From Lachnospiraceae bacterium (lineage in GTDB: Bacteria; Bacillota; Clostridia; Lachnospirales; Lachnospiraceae), in NCBI GenBank assembly GCA_902363555.1, contig CABJAM010000008.1:1-64000 (forward strand): a stretch of DNA of 64,000 nt, read 5' to 3'. This document shows positions 50,455 through 58,583 of this stretch, piece by piece (position 1 is the first letter of the stretch; each line of letters begins with the position of its first letter). A program made the position numbers and the translations under genes. The notes below the pieces were generated by a model. It ran no database searches and was not told the origin of the DNA. It was given only the letters and a program-made list of their open reading frames with translations.

Positions 50455-51813
50455 TTACTGTGCATTCTCGATTTCACTGTTTGCCTGCTTGTCTACCTGT
50501 TCCATTGCTTCTTTCGCCGTGGTATCGCCCTTGAAGGCTGCGGGTACAAAGTTCTTGTATGCAGTATTGATAATGTCGATGGTTGTTCCCTTCTGCCATG
50601 GCAGAGCTACTTTGATCATATCAGAATGAACCTTCCAAACCGGATCACTCTCAACATCCATTGCGGTTGCCACATCGGCTCTGGATGGCAGGCAGCCTGC
50701 GCCGGTGCACCATGTCTGCATTCCTTCGGGGCCTGTGACAAATTTGATCCATTCTTTGGCAAGATCTTTCTTATCGGATTTTGAGGAAATACCCCAGCCT
50801 ACGGTAAAGGACATGGAATACTGTGTTCCTTTGTAAGTCGGCATTTCTTTAACTGCAAAATTGATATCGCTGTAATCATTTTTCAGTGTGGTGTAAACCC
50901 AGTTGCCTTCTTCCATGATGGCTGCCTTACCAGTACCAAAAGCCTCGCCGTTCCAGCCAAGACCGAGATCGGTCGGTGTTTTCCAGCCGCCGGCTGCTAC
51001 GATGTCCATTAAGAACTGAAGATTTGCAACCACGCCGTCGCTGCTCATTGTGGACTTTCCATCAGCATCGGAGATGGAGCTTCCACCAGCCTCAAGCACA
51101 TAGATCTGACGGGCAAGGTCCTGATTGTAGGTCATTGCAGCAACCTGACCGGCGCCGTATTTCTCATCCAGCTTTGCCTGAAGGTCTGCAAGGAAATCTT
51201 TATAGGATTCCAGGTCGGCCGGAATATCCTCAGGCTTAACGCCTACAGATTCCAGAAGGTCGATGTTATAGTAAGTTGCCAGTGTCGATACGTCTTTAGG
51301 TATGCAATAAATAGTTCCGTCCTCAGCGGTAAATGCTGAAATAAGATTTTCATAGAAGCTGCTTACGCCCATTTCTTCAGGGTCCAGAGGTTCCATAACG
51401 CCAAGGTTGCTGTAAAATGGGAACATGTTGGCGTCGATATAGAAAGTATCCGGTGCAGTTCCGGCAATAAAGTCTGCCTGGATCTGTGTATTGTAGTCGG
51501 TGTACACCTTCGTCTCCACCTTGGCTCCGGTCATTTCCTCAAAAGCCTTGATGTTTTTATCCAGTGCTGCGGCTTCCTGGTCGTTTCCGCCCCATACGCC
51601 GATAGCCAGTGTCTGGCCGGAATAATCAGCGCCGCCGGCAGTTGTATCTGCCTGAGCGGAGGATTCCGTTTTCGTCTCATTATTTCCTGCGGGAGCATTG
51701 GTTCCCTTGGTACTTTCCGTGCCGCTTCCGCCGCCGGAGCAGGCTGCCAGCGCCAGGGTCATTGAGGTCACAAGTGTCAATGCCAATGCTTTCATTAATT
51801 TGTTCTTTTTCAT
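50455..51813 (-). CDS. sugar-binding lipoprotein of ABC importer
   Basis: 452 residues. A lipoprotein signal peptide with lipobox LAAC is seen at residues 21-24 (MKKNKLMKALALTLVTSMTL precedes it), so it is anchored on the outer face of the membrane. A Ser/Thr/Gly-rich linker follows, then a family-1 solute-binding fold (AIGVWGGNDQEAAALDKNI; GIDTAP-like FIAGTAPDTFYIDANMFPFY). Given the GH65 and PgmB enzymes, the ligand is probably a glucose disaccharide such as maltose, kojibiose, nigerose or trehalose. Preceded by a promoter with two LacI-type palindromes. Confidence 0.92.
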   Translation of the reverse strand: MKKNKLMKALALTLVTSMTLALAACSGGGSGTESTKGTNAPAGNNETKTESSAQADTTAGGADYSGQTLAIGVWGGNDQEAAALDKNIKAFEEMTGAKVETKVYTDYNTQIQADFIAGTAPDTFYIDANMFPFYSNLGVMEPLDPEEMGVSSFYENLISAFTAEDGTIYCIPKDVSTLATYYNIDLLESVGVKPEDIPADLESYKDFLADLQAKLDEKYGAGQVAAMTYNQDLARQIYVLEAGGSSISDADGKSTMSSDGVVANLQFLMDIVAAGGWKTPTDLGLGWNGEAFGTGKAAIMEEGNWVYTTLKNDYSDINFAVKEMPTYKGTQYSMSFTVGWGISSKSDKKDLAKEWIKFVTGPEGMQTWCTGAGCLPSRADVATAMDVESDPVWKVHSDMIKVALPWQKGTTIDIINTAYKNFVPAAFKGDTTAKEAMEQVDKQANSEIENAQ

Positions 51814-51919
51814 TTTTACTACCTCCTGTTTGTTTACGATCCGGCCATGCGCCAGATTTAGTAGCGCATGGTCAAATCATGGTGAAATGTGTTGTTGATT
51901 TCGTACACTATTTATTTAC

Positions 51920-51963
51920 CTAAAACGTTTTGGATAATCATAATATATACGAAAGCGTTTTGG
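51920..51963. promoter_or_regulatory. double LacI-type operator before the importer operon
   Basis: CTAAAACGTTTTGG (51920-51933) and CGAAAGCGTTTTGG (51950-51963), spaced 30 bp. The second fills the spacer of the promoter and the first lies at the start region. Confidence 0.75.
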
Positions 51964-51970
51964 TTGTCAA
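51942..51970 (-). promoter_or_regulatory. promoter of the sugar importer operon
   Basis: TTGACA (51970-51965), 17 bp, TATATT (51947-51942). The operator at 51950-51963 sits between the boxes. Confidence 0.75.
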
Positions 51971-51985
51971 TGGTAAAATCCAACT

Positions 51986-54331
51986 TTACATTAATTTGGC
52001 ATATTCAACATGAATGGAGTCTAATACTTGGTAATTATTACCATAGACTTCCAAAGCAACCGCCTTTTCGCCGGTCTCATTGGTAATGTCCAGCACCTCT
52101 TTATCGGCCACGATATGCAGCTTCTGGCCGTGCCAGTAAATATAAAAGTCCAGCTTATTCCAGTTATCCGGCAAAGACGGGCAGACTCTTAAATTGCCGT
52201 GGAGCATACGCACGCCGCCGAAGCCGTAGACGATGGACTGCCATATTCCTGCGATGGAAGCCGCGTGGACACCGGGATCAGAGCTCTTCATATTTTCGCC
52301 GGCGTCAATGCGGATAGCGCGCTGGAACAGCTCGTAAGCCATCTTCTTGTCCTTCATATCGCTGGCCAGAATGACATGGGTGGACAGCGACAGGGAGGAA
52401 TCGTGGAGTGTTTTGGGCTCATAGTAATTCCAGTTGGCCTTCTTCACATCCAGGGAGAACAGATCCTCCATGAGCAGGAACAAGATCATAATGTCCGCCT
52501 GCTTGGATACCTGCAGATGGTTCACCTGCTCCAGATTGTATTCCTTAAACAGAGAGCCCACCTCGCCGCTGGCTTTATATTTGGTCAGATCAATCGTCGG
52601 ATACGTCAGGTAGGATGCATCCTGAGCCACAACCAGGTCCTCTTTCCGCGGCTTTGGCAGGTAGATCAGCGGCCGGCGCTCATTCCATACCTTATAGGCG
52701 TGATCCAGGTTCATCTTCTCGTTCAATCTGTCAAAAATGGCCGGGTGCTTTTCCTTCAGCTCGTCATAATATTTGATGGCGATCCCCAGGTTCCAGTGAG
52801 CCATATAGTTGGTAAATGCGTTATCATTGGCATGCTCCTTATACTCATCTGGACCGACCACATCATTGATATGATAGAGGGAATCCTCCGCGCTCCATTC
52901 CAGGCGTGACGCCCAGAAAATGGCGGTATCCATGAGAAGCTCATAGCCATATTTGTCCATGAAATCCTGATCCCCCGTAACCATATAGTACTGCCATATA
53001 CCATAGGCCACATCGGCGGTAATGTGCTGCTCAATAAAGCCGGACCAGATTTTTGTAGGCAGGCCGGTAATAATATCCGCAGCCCCCCATACCGGCGTCA
53101 CCTCGCCATCGTCCAGCCATGCGGATTCCCACGGGAACTGTGCGCCCTCGTAGTTATTTCCGGCAGCCTTTTTGTGAGCTCCGGGCAATGACAGATAGCG
53201 GTATTCTTCCAGAGAACGGGCAACCTTCGGGTCCGTAAATGTAAAGTACGCCAGGGCAAAAATATCCGTATCCCAGAATGTATGCCCTTTGTAGCCCTCG
53301 CCGCTTAAGCCCTTGGCGCCGATATTCATCCGGTGGTCGTGGGCCGGTGTCATAGTGTACAGATGATACTGGGCAAAACGTATAGCCATCTGATCCATGG
53401 GATTATCGGAATCAATGAGAATCGGCATGCGGTCCCATACCTTTTCGTTCCAGGCTTCGGCACTTTCGGCTGCCAGCCGGTTATAACCTATGGCGCAGCT
53501 TTCTTTTAAAGCCTCCAGGGCAATATTTTGCAGCGCGGCCAGCTCCAGGCCCTCGTATTCTTTATCCCGGGATGTGTAAACATTGCTGATCTTCTCGATT
53601 TCCAGCGTTTTTCCCGCCGGAAGGGTGCATTTATATTCGCAGCATATTTTACGGCGGTCCATAACGATCAGCTTCTTCATGTCATATTCCTGTCCATCAC
53701 ATGTAAATGACACCGCTGTTGAAAATACAAAGTCAATTTTAGACTGAGTGGTCGTCTGGCAGGACTGCATATATTTCCCGTCATAGAACCGCTTATCGCC
53801 CTCGGAAAAATGCTGTACGCCGCTGTTGGTCACTGTGCCGTCGATGCCCGGTACAAGCTTCAGCTCCACATCGTTATTTACCGGTGTCAGCGTCACCTTC
53901 TGAGCCGCCGTATGAAGGTCCTTCATGGAAACGATCCGCTTAAATTCCAGCTTTATTTCATCCCCTGCCGGTGAAACCCAGTGCACAGTACGGGTCAGCT
54001 CGCCGGTGCGAAGATTGAGCTGGCGGTAATAATCCCGGATCTCTCCCTTTTCCAGCGTGAACATCTCACCGTTGATCTCCATGGGCAGATTGATCACATC
54101 AGCGCCGTTGGGCAATTCCGTCACTTCATTTTCATCAAATTTATTGAAGGTTCCGGCCACGAACAGATCGCGTTTTTCGCCTAAATAGGCTTCCTCCGTA
54201 GCACTTCGTATACACATGTATCCATTTCCAAGGCACATCACGGATTCACATTTTCCAAGATAACGGCTGTCAAATCGCTTTTCGCCAATAATCCATTCGT
54301 TAATTTTTGAATAATCCATATTTGTTTTCAT
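51986..54331 (-). CDS. GH65 glycoside phosphorylase
   Basis: 781 residues from the ATG at 54331 (AAAGGA upstream). Family 65 features: an N-terminal beta-sandwich (about 1-270), then an (alpha/alpha)6 barrel with GHTFWDTDIFALAYF, VVGPDEYKEHANDNAFTNY holding the general-acid Glu (about residue 496), and the phosphate-binding region near HDSSLSLSTHVILAS, then GVHAASIAGIWQ. These enzymes split alpha-glucosides with phosphate, giving beta-glucose 1-phosphate with inversion, which PgmB then uses. Maltose, kojibiose, nigerose or trehalose are all possible. It has its own operator upstream and lies before the importer operon. Confidence 0.93.
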   Translation of the reverse strand: MKTNMDYSKINEWIIGEKRFDSRYLGKCESVMCLGNGYMCIRSATEEAYLGEKRDLFVAGTFNKFDENEVTELPNGADVINLPMEINGEMFTLEKGEIRDYYRQLNLRTGELTRTVHWVSPAGDEIKLEFKRIVSMKDLHTAAQKVTLTPVNNDVELKLVPGIDGTVTNSGVQHFSEGDKRFYDGKYMQSCQTTTQSKIDFVFSTAVSFTCDGQEYDMKKLIVMDRRKICCEYKCTLPAGKTLEIEKISNVYTSRDKEYEGLELAALQNIALEALKESCAIGYNRLAAESAEAWNEKVWDRMPILIDSDNPMDQMAIRFAQYHLYTMTPAHDHRMNIGAKGLSGEGYKGHTFWDTDIFALAYFTFTDPKVARSLEEYRYLSLPGAHKKAAGNNYEGAQFPWESAWLDDGEVTPVWGAADIITGLPTKIWSGFIEQHITADVAYGIWQYYMVTGDQDFMDKYGYELLMDTAIFWASRLEWSAEDSLYHINDVVGPDEYKEHANDNAFTNYMAHWNLGIAIKYYDELKEKHPAIFDRLNEKMNLDHAYKVWNERRPLIYLPKPRKEDLVVAQDASYLTYPTIDLTKYKASGEVGSLFKEYNLEQVNHLQVSKQADIMILFLLMEDLFSLDVKKANWNYYEPKTLHDSSLSLSTHVILASDMKDKKMAYELFQRAIRIDAGENMKSSDPGVHAASIAGIWQSIVYGFGGVRMLHGNLRVCPSLPDNWNKLDFYIYWHGQKLHIVADKEVLDITNETGEKAVALEVYGNNYQVLDSIHVEYAKLM

Positions 54332-54390
54332 CAGGCATATTCCTTTCTGTGTCTGTAACATTGTAACAGTTCAGAAATGCTGAACTGTTA

Positions 54391-54494
54391 CGCATATGGC
54401 CATTGAAAATCGCTGCGCGATGGCCATATGCCCGCAAAACATACACTTTTGTACGGTCTGCGCAGTAAATGCGCAGACCTGTCTGAACTGTTAC
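54391..54494. repeat. dispersed palindromic repeat family B, copy 2
   Basis: Nearly the same as copy 1 (28.2 kb): GCATATGGCCAT, a TCGCTGCGCGA palindrome, GGCCATATGCCCG, then TCTGCGCAGTAAATGCGCAGA and CTGTCTGAACTGTTAC. Just left of it, 54364-54390 is a further hairpin, AACAGTTCAG...CTGAACTGTT. Confidence 0.8.
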
Positions 54495-54711
54495 ATAATA
54501 TTTACATTTGTTGTCATTAAAATTCATCCCAAAACGTTTTCGATCAAAAATAAAATATTTGTAACTATTCAGCCATGCGCAGAACATTATAAGCAGGCCG
54601 TCGCAAGCTCGCTTGCAGAAGGCTGTTTATAGCGGCCTGCATACGGCGCTTAGACGAACCGAATGGCCGCAACGCGGACATGAGGTTCCATGGCTGGATA
54701 GTTACAATCGA
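54495..54711. other. intergenic region upstream of GH65
   Basis: Holds the LacI-type operator at 54529-54542 and otherwise no gene. The stretch 54590-54690 is GC-richer and shows no ribosome binding site or credible frame. Confidence 0.4.
54529..54542. promoter_or_regulatory. LacI-type operator before GH65
   Basis: CCAAAACGTTTTCG, identical to the site at 55441-55454. The core promoter could not be assigned confidently. Confidence 0.7.
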
Positions 54712-54990
54712 TCAGTGATAGAAATAGTAATTGGATATCAATGCCAGGGCGATAAACCCGCAGATATCCAGGCCGGCCACTAAAATAAGGTCCAGCCCCA
54801 TTAAGAAAATAAATATAATGTCCAAAATGGCCATCAGTGGAAAGTACAATCGGGCGCTCTTGGCAAAATCATTGGTATTCCGGTACTTCCGCACACAGAT
54901 AAACGCCAGAATACAGATGGCGATGCCGCCGCCCAGTAAAAACATGGGATTTGTGGTGGCCAGGATGGAATTTTCATTCATCAAGTCCAT
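54712..54990 (-). CDS. small three-helix membrane protein
   Basis: 92 residues from the ATG at 54990, chosen for GGAGG 7 bp upstream; it overlaps the end of the RDD gene. Three hydrophobic segments (MFLLGGGIAICILAFICV, PLMAILDIIFIFLMGLDLIL, GFIALALISNYYFY). No family recognised. Coupled to the RDD protein. Confidence 0.65.
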   Translation of the reverse strand: MDLMNENSILATTNPMFLLGGGIAICILAFICVRKYRNTNDFAKSARLYFPLMAILDIIFIFLMGLDLILVAGLDICGFIALALISNYYFYH

Positions 54991-55414
54991 TTTTATCCTC
55001 CAGTTCGGCAAGCTGCCAGCTATATACAATCCTTGTGTTGCCAATAAAATCATGCAGAGCTCTGCCATCTTTTCTTGTGAGCATCATAATGAAGCTTACA
55101 AGGCCGATCCCCCAGCCGATATAGGGAATAAGATACAGTGATTTGGCCAGCTCCCGAAGGCCCAGATACAAAAGCACCGGTTTCCCGCCGTTATTATCCA
55201 CAACCCGCAGCTTCCCGAAAAACTTCCCAAGGGTTACACCGCAGTATTCTGTCATCATTGCTCCGTACACTGCAAAGAGCAGCTTAAAGAAAAAATCGGC
55301 CTGATTGGTGGAAACCTGAAAGATTCCCATCATAATGAATTGGATTGGTATCATAATCACCAAAAAGTCTACGGCACCACATAAAGTTCTCAGTACCACA
55401 CCGGGTTTCCTCAT
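54974..55414 (-). CDS. RDD-family membrane protein
   Basis: 146 residues with three or four helices. The pattern LRTLCGAVDFLVIMIPIQF near the start and GVTLGKFFGKLRVVDNNGG in the loop matches RDD-domain proteins, whose role is usually unknown (some affect ion balance). It is under its own LacI-type operator, so it belongs to the sugar regulon together with the small membrane protein behind it. Confidence 0.8.
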   Translation of the reverse strand: MRKPGVVLRTLCGAVDFLVIMIPIQFIMMGIFQVSTNQADFFFKLLFAVYGAMMTEYCGVTLGKFFGKLRVVDNNGGKPVLLYLGLRELAKSLYLIPYIGWGIGLVSFIMMLTRKDGRALHDFIGNTRIVYSWQLAELEDKNGLDE

Positions 55415-55440
55415 AACGGGTTCCTCCTTTTACTAATTTA

Positions 55441-55454
55441 CCAAAACGTTTTCG
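55441..55454. promoter_or_regulatory. LacI-type operator before the RDD gene
   Basis: CCAAAACGTTTTCG, just downstream of the -10 box of the RDD promoter. Confidence 0.75.
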
Positions 55455-55462
55455 ATAAATTC

Positions 55463-55491
55463 ATTTTAACTGATTTTACTTCATTTGTAAA
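55463..55491 (-). promoter_or_regulatory. promoter of the RDD operon
   Basis: TTTACA (55491-55486), 17 bp, TAAAAT (55468-55463). Confidence 0.65.
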
Positions 55492-55539
55492 CATATAAAA
55501 ATCTACAAATCTTGCCTTCAAATTTTGTAAATAATTTTT

Positions 55540-55639
55540 TGTTCGTTGCTTCGCGCACCCCTGCTTTCGCAGGGTCGCGGCAGTCGCCGCAAAGGCAAGC
55601 CAGCTTGCCTTTGCGGCTCGTTGCTTCGCGCAAAAAGCG
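55540..55639. repeat. dispersed repeat family A, copy 3
   Basis: Same block order as copy 1: GTTGC..GCGCACCC, GGGTCGC.GCAGTCGCC, CAAGC and GGCTCGTTGC..GCGCAAAA. It contains the extra palindrome GCAAGCCAGCTTGC and abuts the lacI terminator. Confidence 0.75.
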
Positions 55640-55680
55640 GCACTACGTTTATCCTTTAGGATGTCCCGTATTGCCGCTTA
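55636..55680 (-). terminator. terminator after lacI
   Basis: AAGCGGCACTACG pairs with CGTATTGCCGCTT around a small inner hairpin; minus-strand T-run TTTTTGCGC follows. Confidence 0.7.
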
Positions 55681-55688
55681 TATGCTTT

Positions 55689-56708
55689 TTATTCTCGAAC
55701 TGGGCCGGTGGTTCCACGGACGATAAATTCATGTGGTAATACAAGCTTGCTTTCCACGTGCTGGCCCTGAAGCATTTCCCAGACGACGCGGCCGCCCTCG
55801 ATCCCCATGCGCATGGGCGACTGCCGCACGGTTGTCACGCCTTTATACACATACTTGGCTACGGGTATGTCATCAAAGCCAACAACCGAAATATCCTCCG
55901 GCGCCTGCAGCCCCAGTTCTTCAATCGCCCGCAGGGCCCCCAGCGCCATCAGGTCGCTGGCACAAAATAAAGCCGTGATCTCCGGATAGGTTTTTAACAG
56001 GTCCATGGTCTGCTCATAGGACTTATCTTCAAGGAAATCACAATGCCGTGTATAATCCAGAACAAGAGGAACGCCGGCCTCCACAAGGGCAGCTACATAA
56101 CCGGAATAGCGCTGGCCGCTCACATCGGCCATTTTACCGCCGTTGATCATGCCGATTTTCCGATGTCCAAGGCCGATCAGATAGCTGACCGCCTCCTTAG
56201 ACGCCTGTATATTATCCACAGTGACATTGCATTTTCGCTTTCCGCGGACTTCCATATCGATGATCGCACAAGGAATATCGCAGTCCAGAATTTCGTGATA
56301 ATAAGGGTCATCCACCTTCAGGCCCGTAACCACAAGGCCGCTAAGATTCTTTTTTTTACAAAGCTGGCGGAAACTCAGCTTCTCCTGCTTTACTGTATTC
56401 GTCGCCAGGAGCATAAATTCGCAGCCCAGCTCGCTGCACTCCTGAAAAAGCCCGGAGATCAAGCCATACACAAAGCCACTTTCATTGGTCGGCGTCAGTT
56501 CGGACGTCAACAGCGCAATGGTGGTCTCAGCCTTTCCCCCCAGCGACCGCGCGTTAATATCCGGCGCATAGTCCAGCCGCTCGACGACTTCCCGGATTCT
56601 TTGTCTTGTGCTCTCGCTCACGTCCGAATAGCCGTTCAGTGCCCGTGAAACCGTCGTGATCGAAACGCCGGCCTCGCGTGCCACATCTTTAATACTCACT
56701 CTTTTCAT
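55689..56708 (-). CDS. LacI-family regulator of disaccharide use
   Basis: 339 residues. The N-terminal HTH and hinge is MKRVSIKDVAREAGVSITTV, then SRALNGYSDVSESTRQRIREVVERL. The rest is a periplasmic-binding-protein fold sensor (VGFDDIPVAKYVYKGVTTVR near the C-terminus). It resembles maltose-type repressors of Firmicutes. Five AACGTT-centred palindromes lie upstream of this gene, the RDD operon, the GH65 gene and the importer operon. That is the expected operator type for a LacI protein with this kind of hinge, so it is the probable regulator of them all. Confidence 0.92.
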   Translation of the reverse strand: MKRVSIKDVAREAGVSITTVSRALNGYSDVSESTRQRIREVVERLDYAPDINARSLGGKAETTIALLTSELTPTNESGFVYGLISGLFQECSELGCEFMLLATNTVKQEKLSFRQLCKKKNLSGLVVTGLKVDDPYYHEILDCDIPCAIIDMEVRGKRKCNVTVDNIQASKEAVSYLIGLGHRKIGMINGGKMADVSGQRYSGYVAALVEAGVPLVLDYTRHCDFLEDKSYEQTMDLLKTYPEITALFCASDLMALGALRAIEELGLQAPEDISVVGFDDIPVAKYVYKGVTTVRQSPMRMGIEGGRVVWEMLQGQHVESKLVLPHEFIVRGTTGPVRE

Positions 56709-56801
56709 ATCACACCTAATCCTTCTTTTTTACTATAAAAGTCCGCCAAGCATCGGCTTTTATGATACTGATGCCTGCGGGCAGGCATTTCGTTTACTAT
56801 T

Positions 56802-56830
56802 AATATAACACTACTATTCCGGCTGCGCAA
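56802..56830 (-). promoter_or_regulatory. promoter of lacI
   Basis: TTGCGC (56830-56825), 17 bp, TATATT (56807-56802). The leader contains the palindrome ATGCCTGCGGGCAGGCAT (56771-56788). Confidence 0.55.
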
Positions 56831-56836
56831 GGGAGC

Positions 56837-56850
56837 AGAAAACGTTTTGG
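56837..56850. promoter_or_regulatory. LacI-type operator upstream of lacI
   Basis: AGAAAACGTTTTGG just upstream of the lacI promoter; suggests autoregulation. Confidence 0.65.
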
Positions 56851-56962
56851 GAAAATGTACGAAAACAAAGCCAAACTATCGTCATTTTTCCCATAAGTTA
56901 ATTCTTTCCAGCAAGATTATAGAGGCTTACGGTTCGCTGGGGTCAGTAAAACGTAAATTTCA

Positions 56963-57034
56963 CGGGCATATGGCCGCACGCGTTGCGATTTTAAATGGCC
57001 ATATGCGTAACAGCTCAGCCTGTCTGAACTGTTA
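56963..57034. repeat. dispersed palindromic repeat family B, copy 3 (opposite orientation)
   Basis: GGGCATATGGCC ... GCGATTTTAAATGGCCATATGCG is the reverse of the first half of copies 1 and 2, followed by CTGTCTGAACTGTTA in the direct sense. The mixture of orientations shows the two halves can be rearranged independently. The rest of the 424-bp gap (56709-57131) holds only the lacI and arsR control regions. Confidence 0.7.
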
Positions 57035-57075
57035 AAGTAAAACGTAGCTTTTAATGCTCTGCACGAAATTTTGTA

Positions 57076-57104
57076 TTGACAGAATCAGCTATCAGGTTTA
57101 AGAT
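57076..57104 (+). promoter_or_regulatory. promoter of arsR
   Basis: TTGACA (57076-57081), 17 bp, TAAGAT (57099-57104). Confidence 0.7.
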
Positions 57105-57108
57105 ATAT

Positions 57109-57128
57109 ACATCAAAATATTTTGATGT
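57109..57128. promoter_or_regulatory. ArsR operator 1
   Basis: Perfect 20-bp palindrome ACATCAAAATATTTTGATGT at the predicted transcription start of the arsR gene. Confidence 0.8.
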
Positions 57129-57131
57129 GAG

Positions 57132-57446
57132 GTGAATGGTACGAATAATTTTTCTGAGGATGTAAAGATTTTTAAAGCCCTTTCAGACGAAAAGCGGCTG
57201 GCTATTTTAGACTGTTTAAAAAGCGGGGAAAAGTGTGCCTGCGTTTTAATCGAGTACATGAGTATGGGGCAGTCCGCATTGTCCTATCATATGAAAATAC
57301 TCTGCGAGTCTGGTATTGTCGTCAGCAGACAGGAAGGTAAGTGGACACATTACAGTCTTAGTAAAACTGGAATTGAGTATGCTTCCAGGCGTTTATTCGC
57401 TTTAACAACACCTGATAGTGACGTTCAGTCCAAGTGTTGTTTATAA
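57132..57446 (+). CDS. ArsR/SmtB-family metalloregulator
   Basis: 104 residues. Winged helix with the metal-box region KSGEKCACVLIEYMSMGQSA followed by LSYHMKILCESGIVVSRQEG. The Cys pair in KCAC (about residues 35-37) fits the alpha3-type As(III)/Cd(II) site, ELCVCDL in classic ArsR, and there is a terminal SKCCL. GTG is the only in-frame start near the GTGAG site. It should repress its own promoter and the permease promoter through the two ATCAAAA-TTTTGAT palindromes and release on binding As(III) or a similar metal. Confidence 0.87.
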   Translation: MNGTNNFSEDVKIFKALSDEKRLAILDCLKSGEKCACVLIEYMSMGQSALSYHMKILCESGIVVSRQEGKWTHYSLSKTGIEYASRRLFALTTPDSDVQSKCCL

Positions 57447-57476
57447 AAATACTGTTCGGCTCGCTAAACGTATTGT

Positions 57477-57500
57477 AAAAGTCATCTTCGGATGGCTTTT
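57477..57500 (+). terminator. terminator after arsR with UUCG loop
   Basis: AAAAGTCATC (57477-57486) pairs with GATGGCTTTT (57491-57500) around TTCG, a very stable tetraloop. It separates arsR from the permease, which has its own operator. Confidence 0.8.
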
Positions 57501-57515
57501 ATAAAACGCCAATAC

Positions 57516-57531
57516 ATCAAAAAATTTTGAT
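57516..57531. promoter_or_regulatory. ArsR operator 2
   Basis: ATCAAAAAATTTTGAT, a perfect 16-bp palindrome like operator 1, just before the permease gene. Confidence 0.75.
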
Positions 57532-57554
57532 ATAAAATATAGAGGAGGGTTCTT

Positions 57555-58571
57555 TTGGAAATTCTAAATTCAATTTGGTTATTTATCCAGGACCAGATAC
57601 TTGGTATGAAATGGTTAAATGATTTAACAGGCAAGGTGTTGTCACAGGCAGGGCTCAATTTGAATGGCCGCTTGGGCGGAAGTATTCACTTCTTCGTATA
57701 TGATGTAATAAAAATAACCATTCTGCTATGCCTGCTGATTTTTATTATTTCATATATACAAAGCTATTTTCCGCCGGAGCGAAGTAAGAAAATATTGGGC
57801 CGTTTTCATGGGATTGGGGCCAATATCCTCTCGGCGCTCTTAGGTACTGTCACTCCTTTTTGCTCCTGCTCTTCCATTCCTTTATTTATTGGTTTTACAA
57901 GTGCCGGGCTGCCTTTAGGAGTCACATTCTCATTTCTGATTTCTTCGCCTATGGTAGATTTAGGAAGTCTGCTGCTGTTAATGAGTATCTTTGGGTCAAA
58001 AATTGCTATTGCATATGTTATCGTGGGATTAGTTATCGCAGTTGTGGGTGGCACATTGATCGAGAAACTTCATATGGAAAAATATGTTGAGGAATTTGTA
58101 AAAAATGCCAGTCATGTGGATATAAGCTCGCCATCATTAACTTCAAAGGACCGCATACAGTTTGCAAAAGAACAGGTTATGGAAACTTTCAAAAAAGTTT
58201 TTCCGTATATTTTAGTTGGCGTAGGTATTGGAGCAATCATCCACAACTGGATACCACAAAGCTGGATTGAAAGTATACTCGGGGGCCGTAATCCCTTTGG
58301 TGTTTTAATGGCAACGCTTATTGGCATACCCATGTATGCCGATATTTTCGGCACGATACCGATAGCCGAGGCTTTGCTTGCCAAAGGCGCTCTTTTAGGC
58401 ACCGTCTTAGCCTTTATGATGTCGGTGACAACATTGAGCTTACCATCTTTAATCATGCTGAAAAAAGCGGTCAAACCAAAGCTGCTTGCATTATTTATTG
58501 CCATATGTGCGGTCGGTATTACTATTGTCGGATACACATTTAATATTTTTAGTACATTTTTTATGGGATAA
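57555..58571 (+). CDS. ArsP/DUF318-type permease
   Basis: 338 residues, eight or so helices, TTG start with GAGGAGGG upstream. It matches the SO_0444/ArsP family, exporters of trivalent organoarsenicals and related metal species. The conserved TPFCSCSSIPLFIGF (about residues 97-111) contains the cysteine pair needed for arsenical handling. The second half repeats the topology, with GIPMYADIFGTIPIAEALLA. Adjacent to ArsR and a small thioredoxin, it forms a typical clostridial arsenic-resistance set lacking arsB and arsC. Confidence 0.88.
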   Translation: MEILNSIWLFIQDQILGMKWLNDLTGKVLSQAGLNLNGRLGGSIHFFVYDVIKITILLCLLIFIISYIQSYFPPERSKKILGRFHGIGANILSALLGTVTPFCSCSSIPLFIGFTSAGLPLGVTFSFLISSPMVDLGSLLLLMSIFGSKIAIAYVIVGLVIAVVGGTLIEKLHMEKYVEEFVKNASHVDISSPSLTSKDRIQFAKEQVMETFKKVFPYILVGVGIGAIIHNWIPQSWIESILGGRNPFGVLMATLIGIPMYADIFGTIPIAEALLAKGALLGTVLAFMMSVTTLSLPSLIMLKKAVKPKLLALFIAICAVGITIVGYTFNIFSTFFMG

Positions 58572-58583
58572 GGAGAGATAGCA

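Noticed and set aside
51920..51963. Interpretation of the AACGTT palindromes as catabolite-repression (cre) sites only
   Set aside because: They resemble cre sites but lack its usual TG...CA ends, and they cluster exactly at the units of this locus. CcpA may still contribute.
57136..57155. An ATG start (57136) for arsR
   Set aside because: It is out of frame and runs into a stop within ten codons; the in-frame GTG at 57132 is used.
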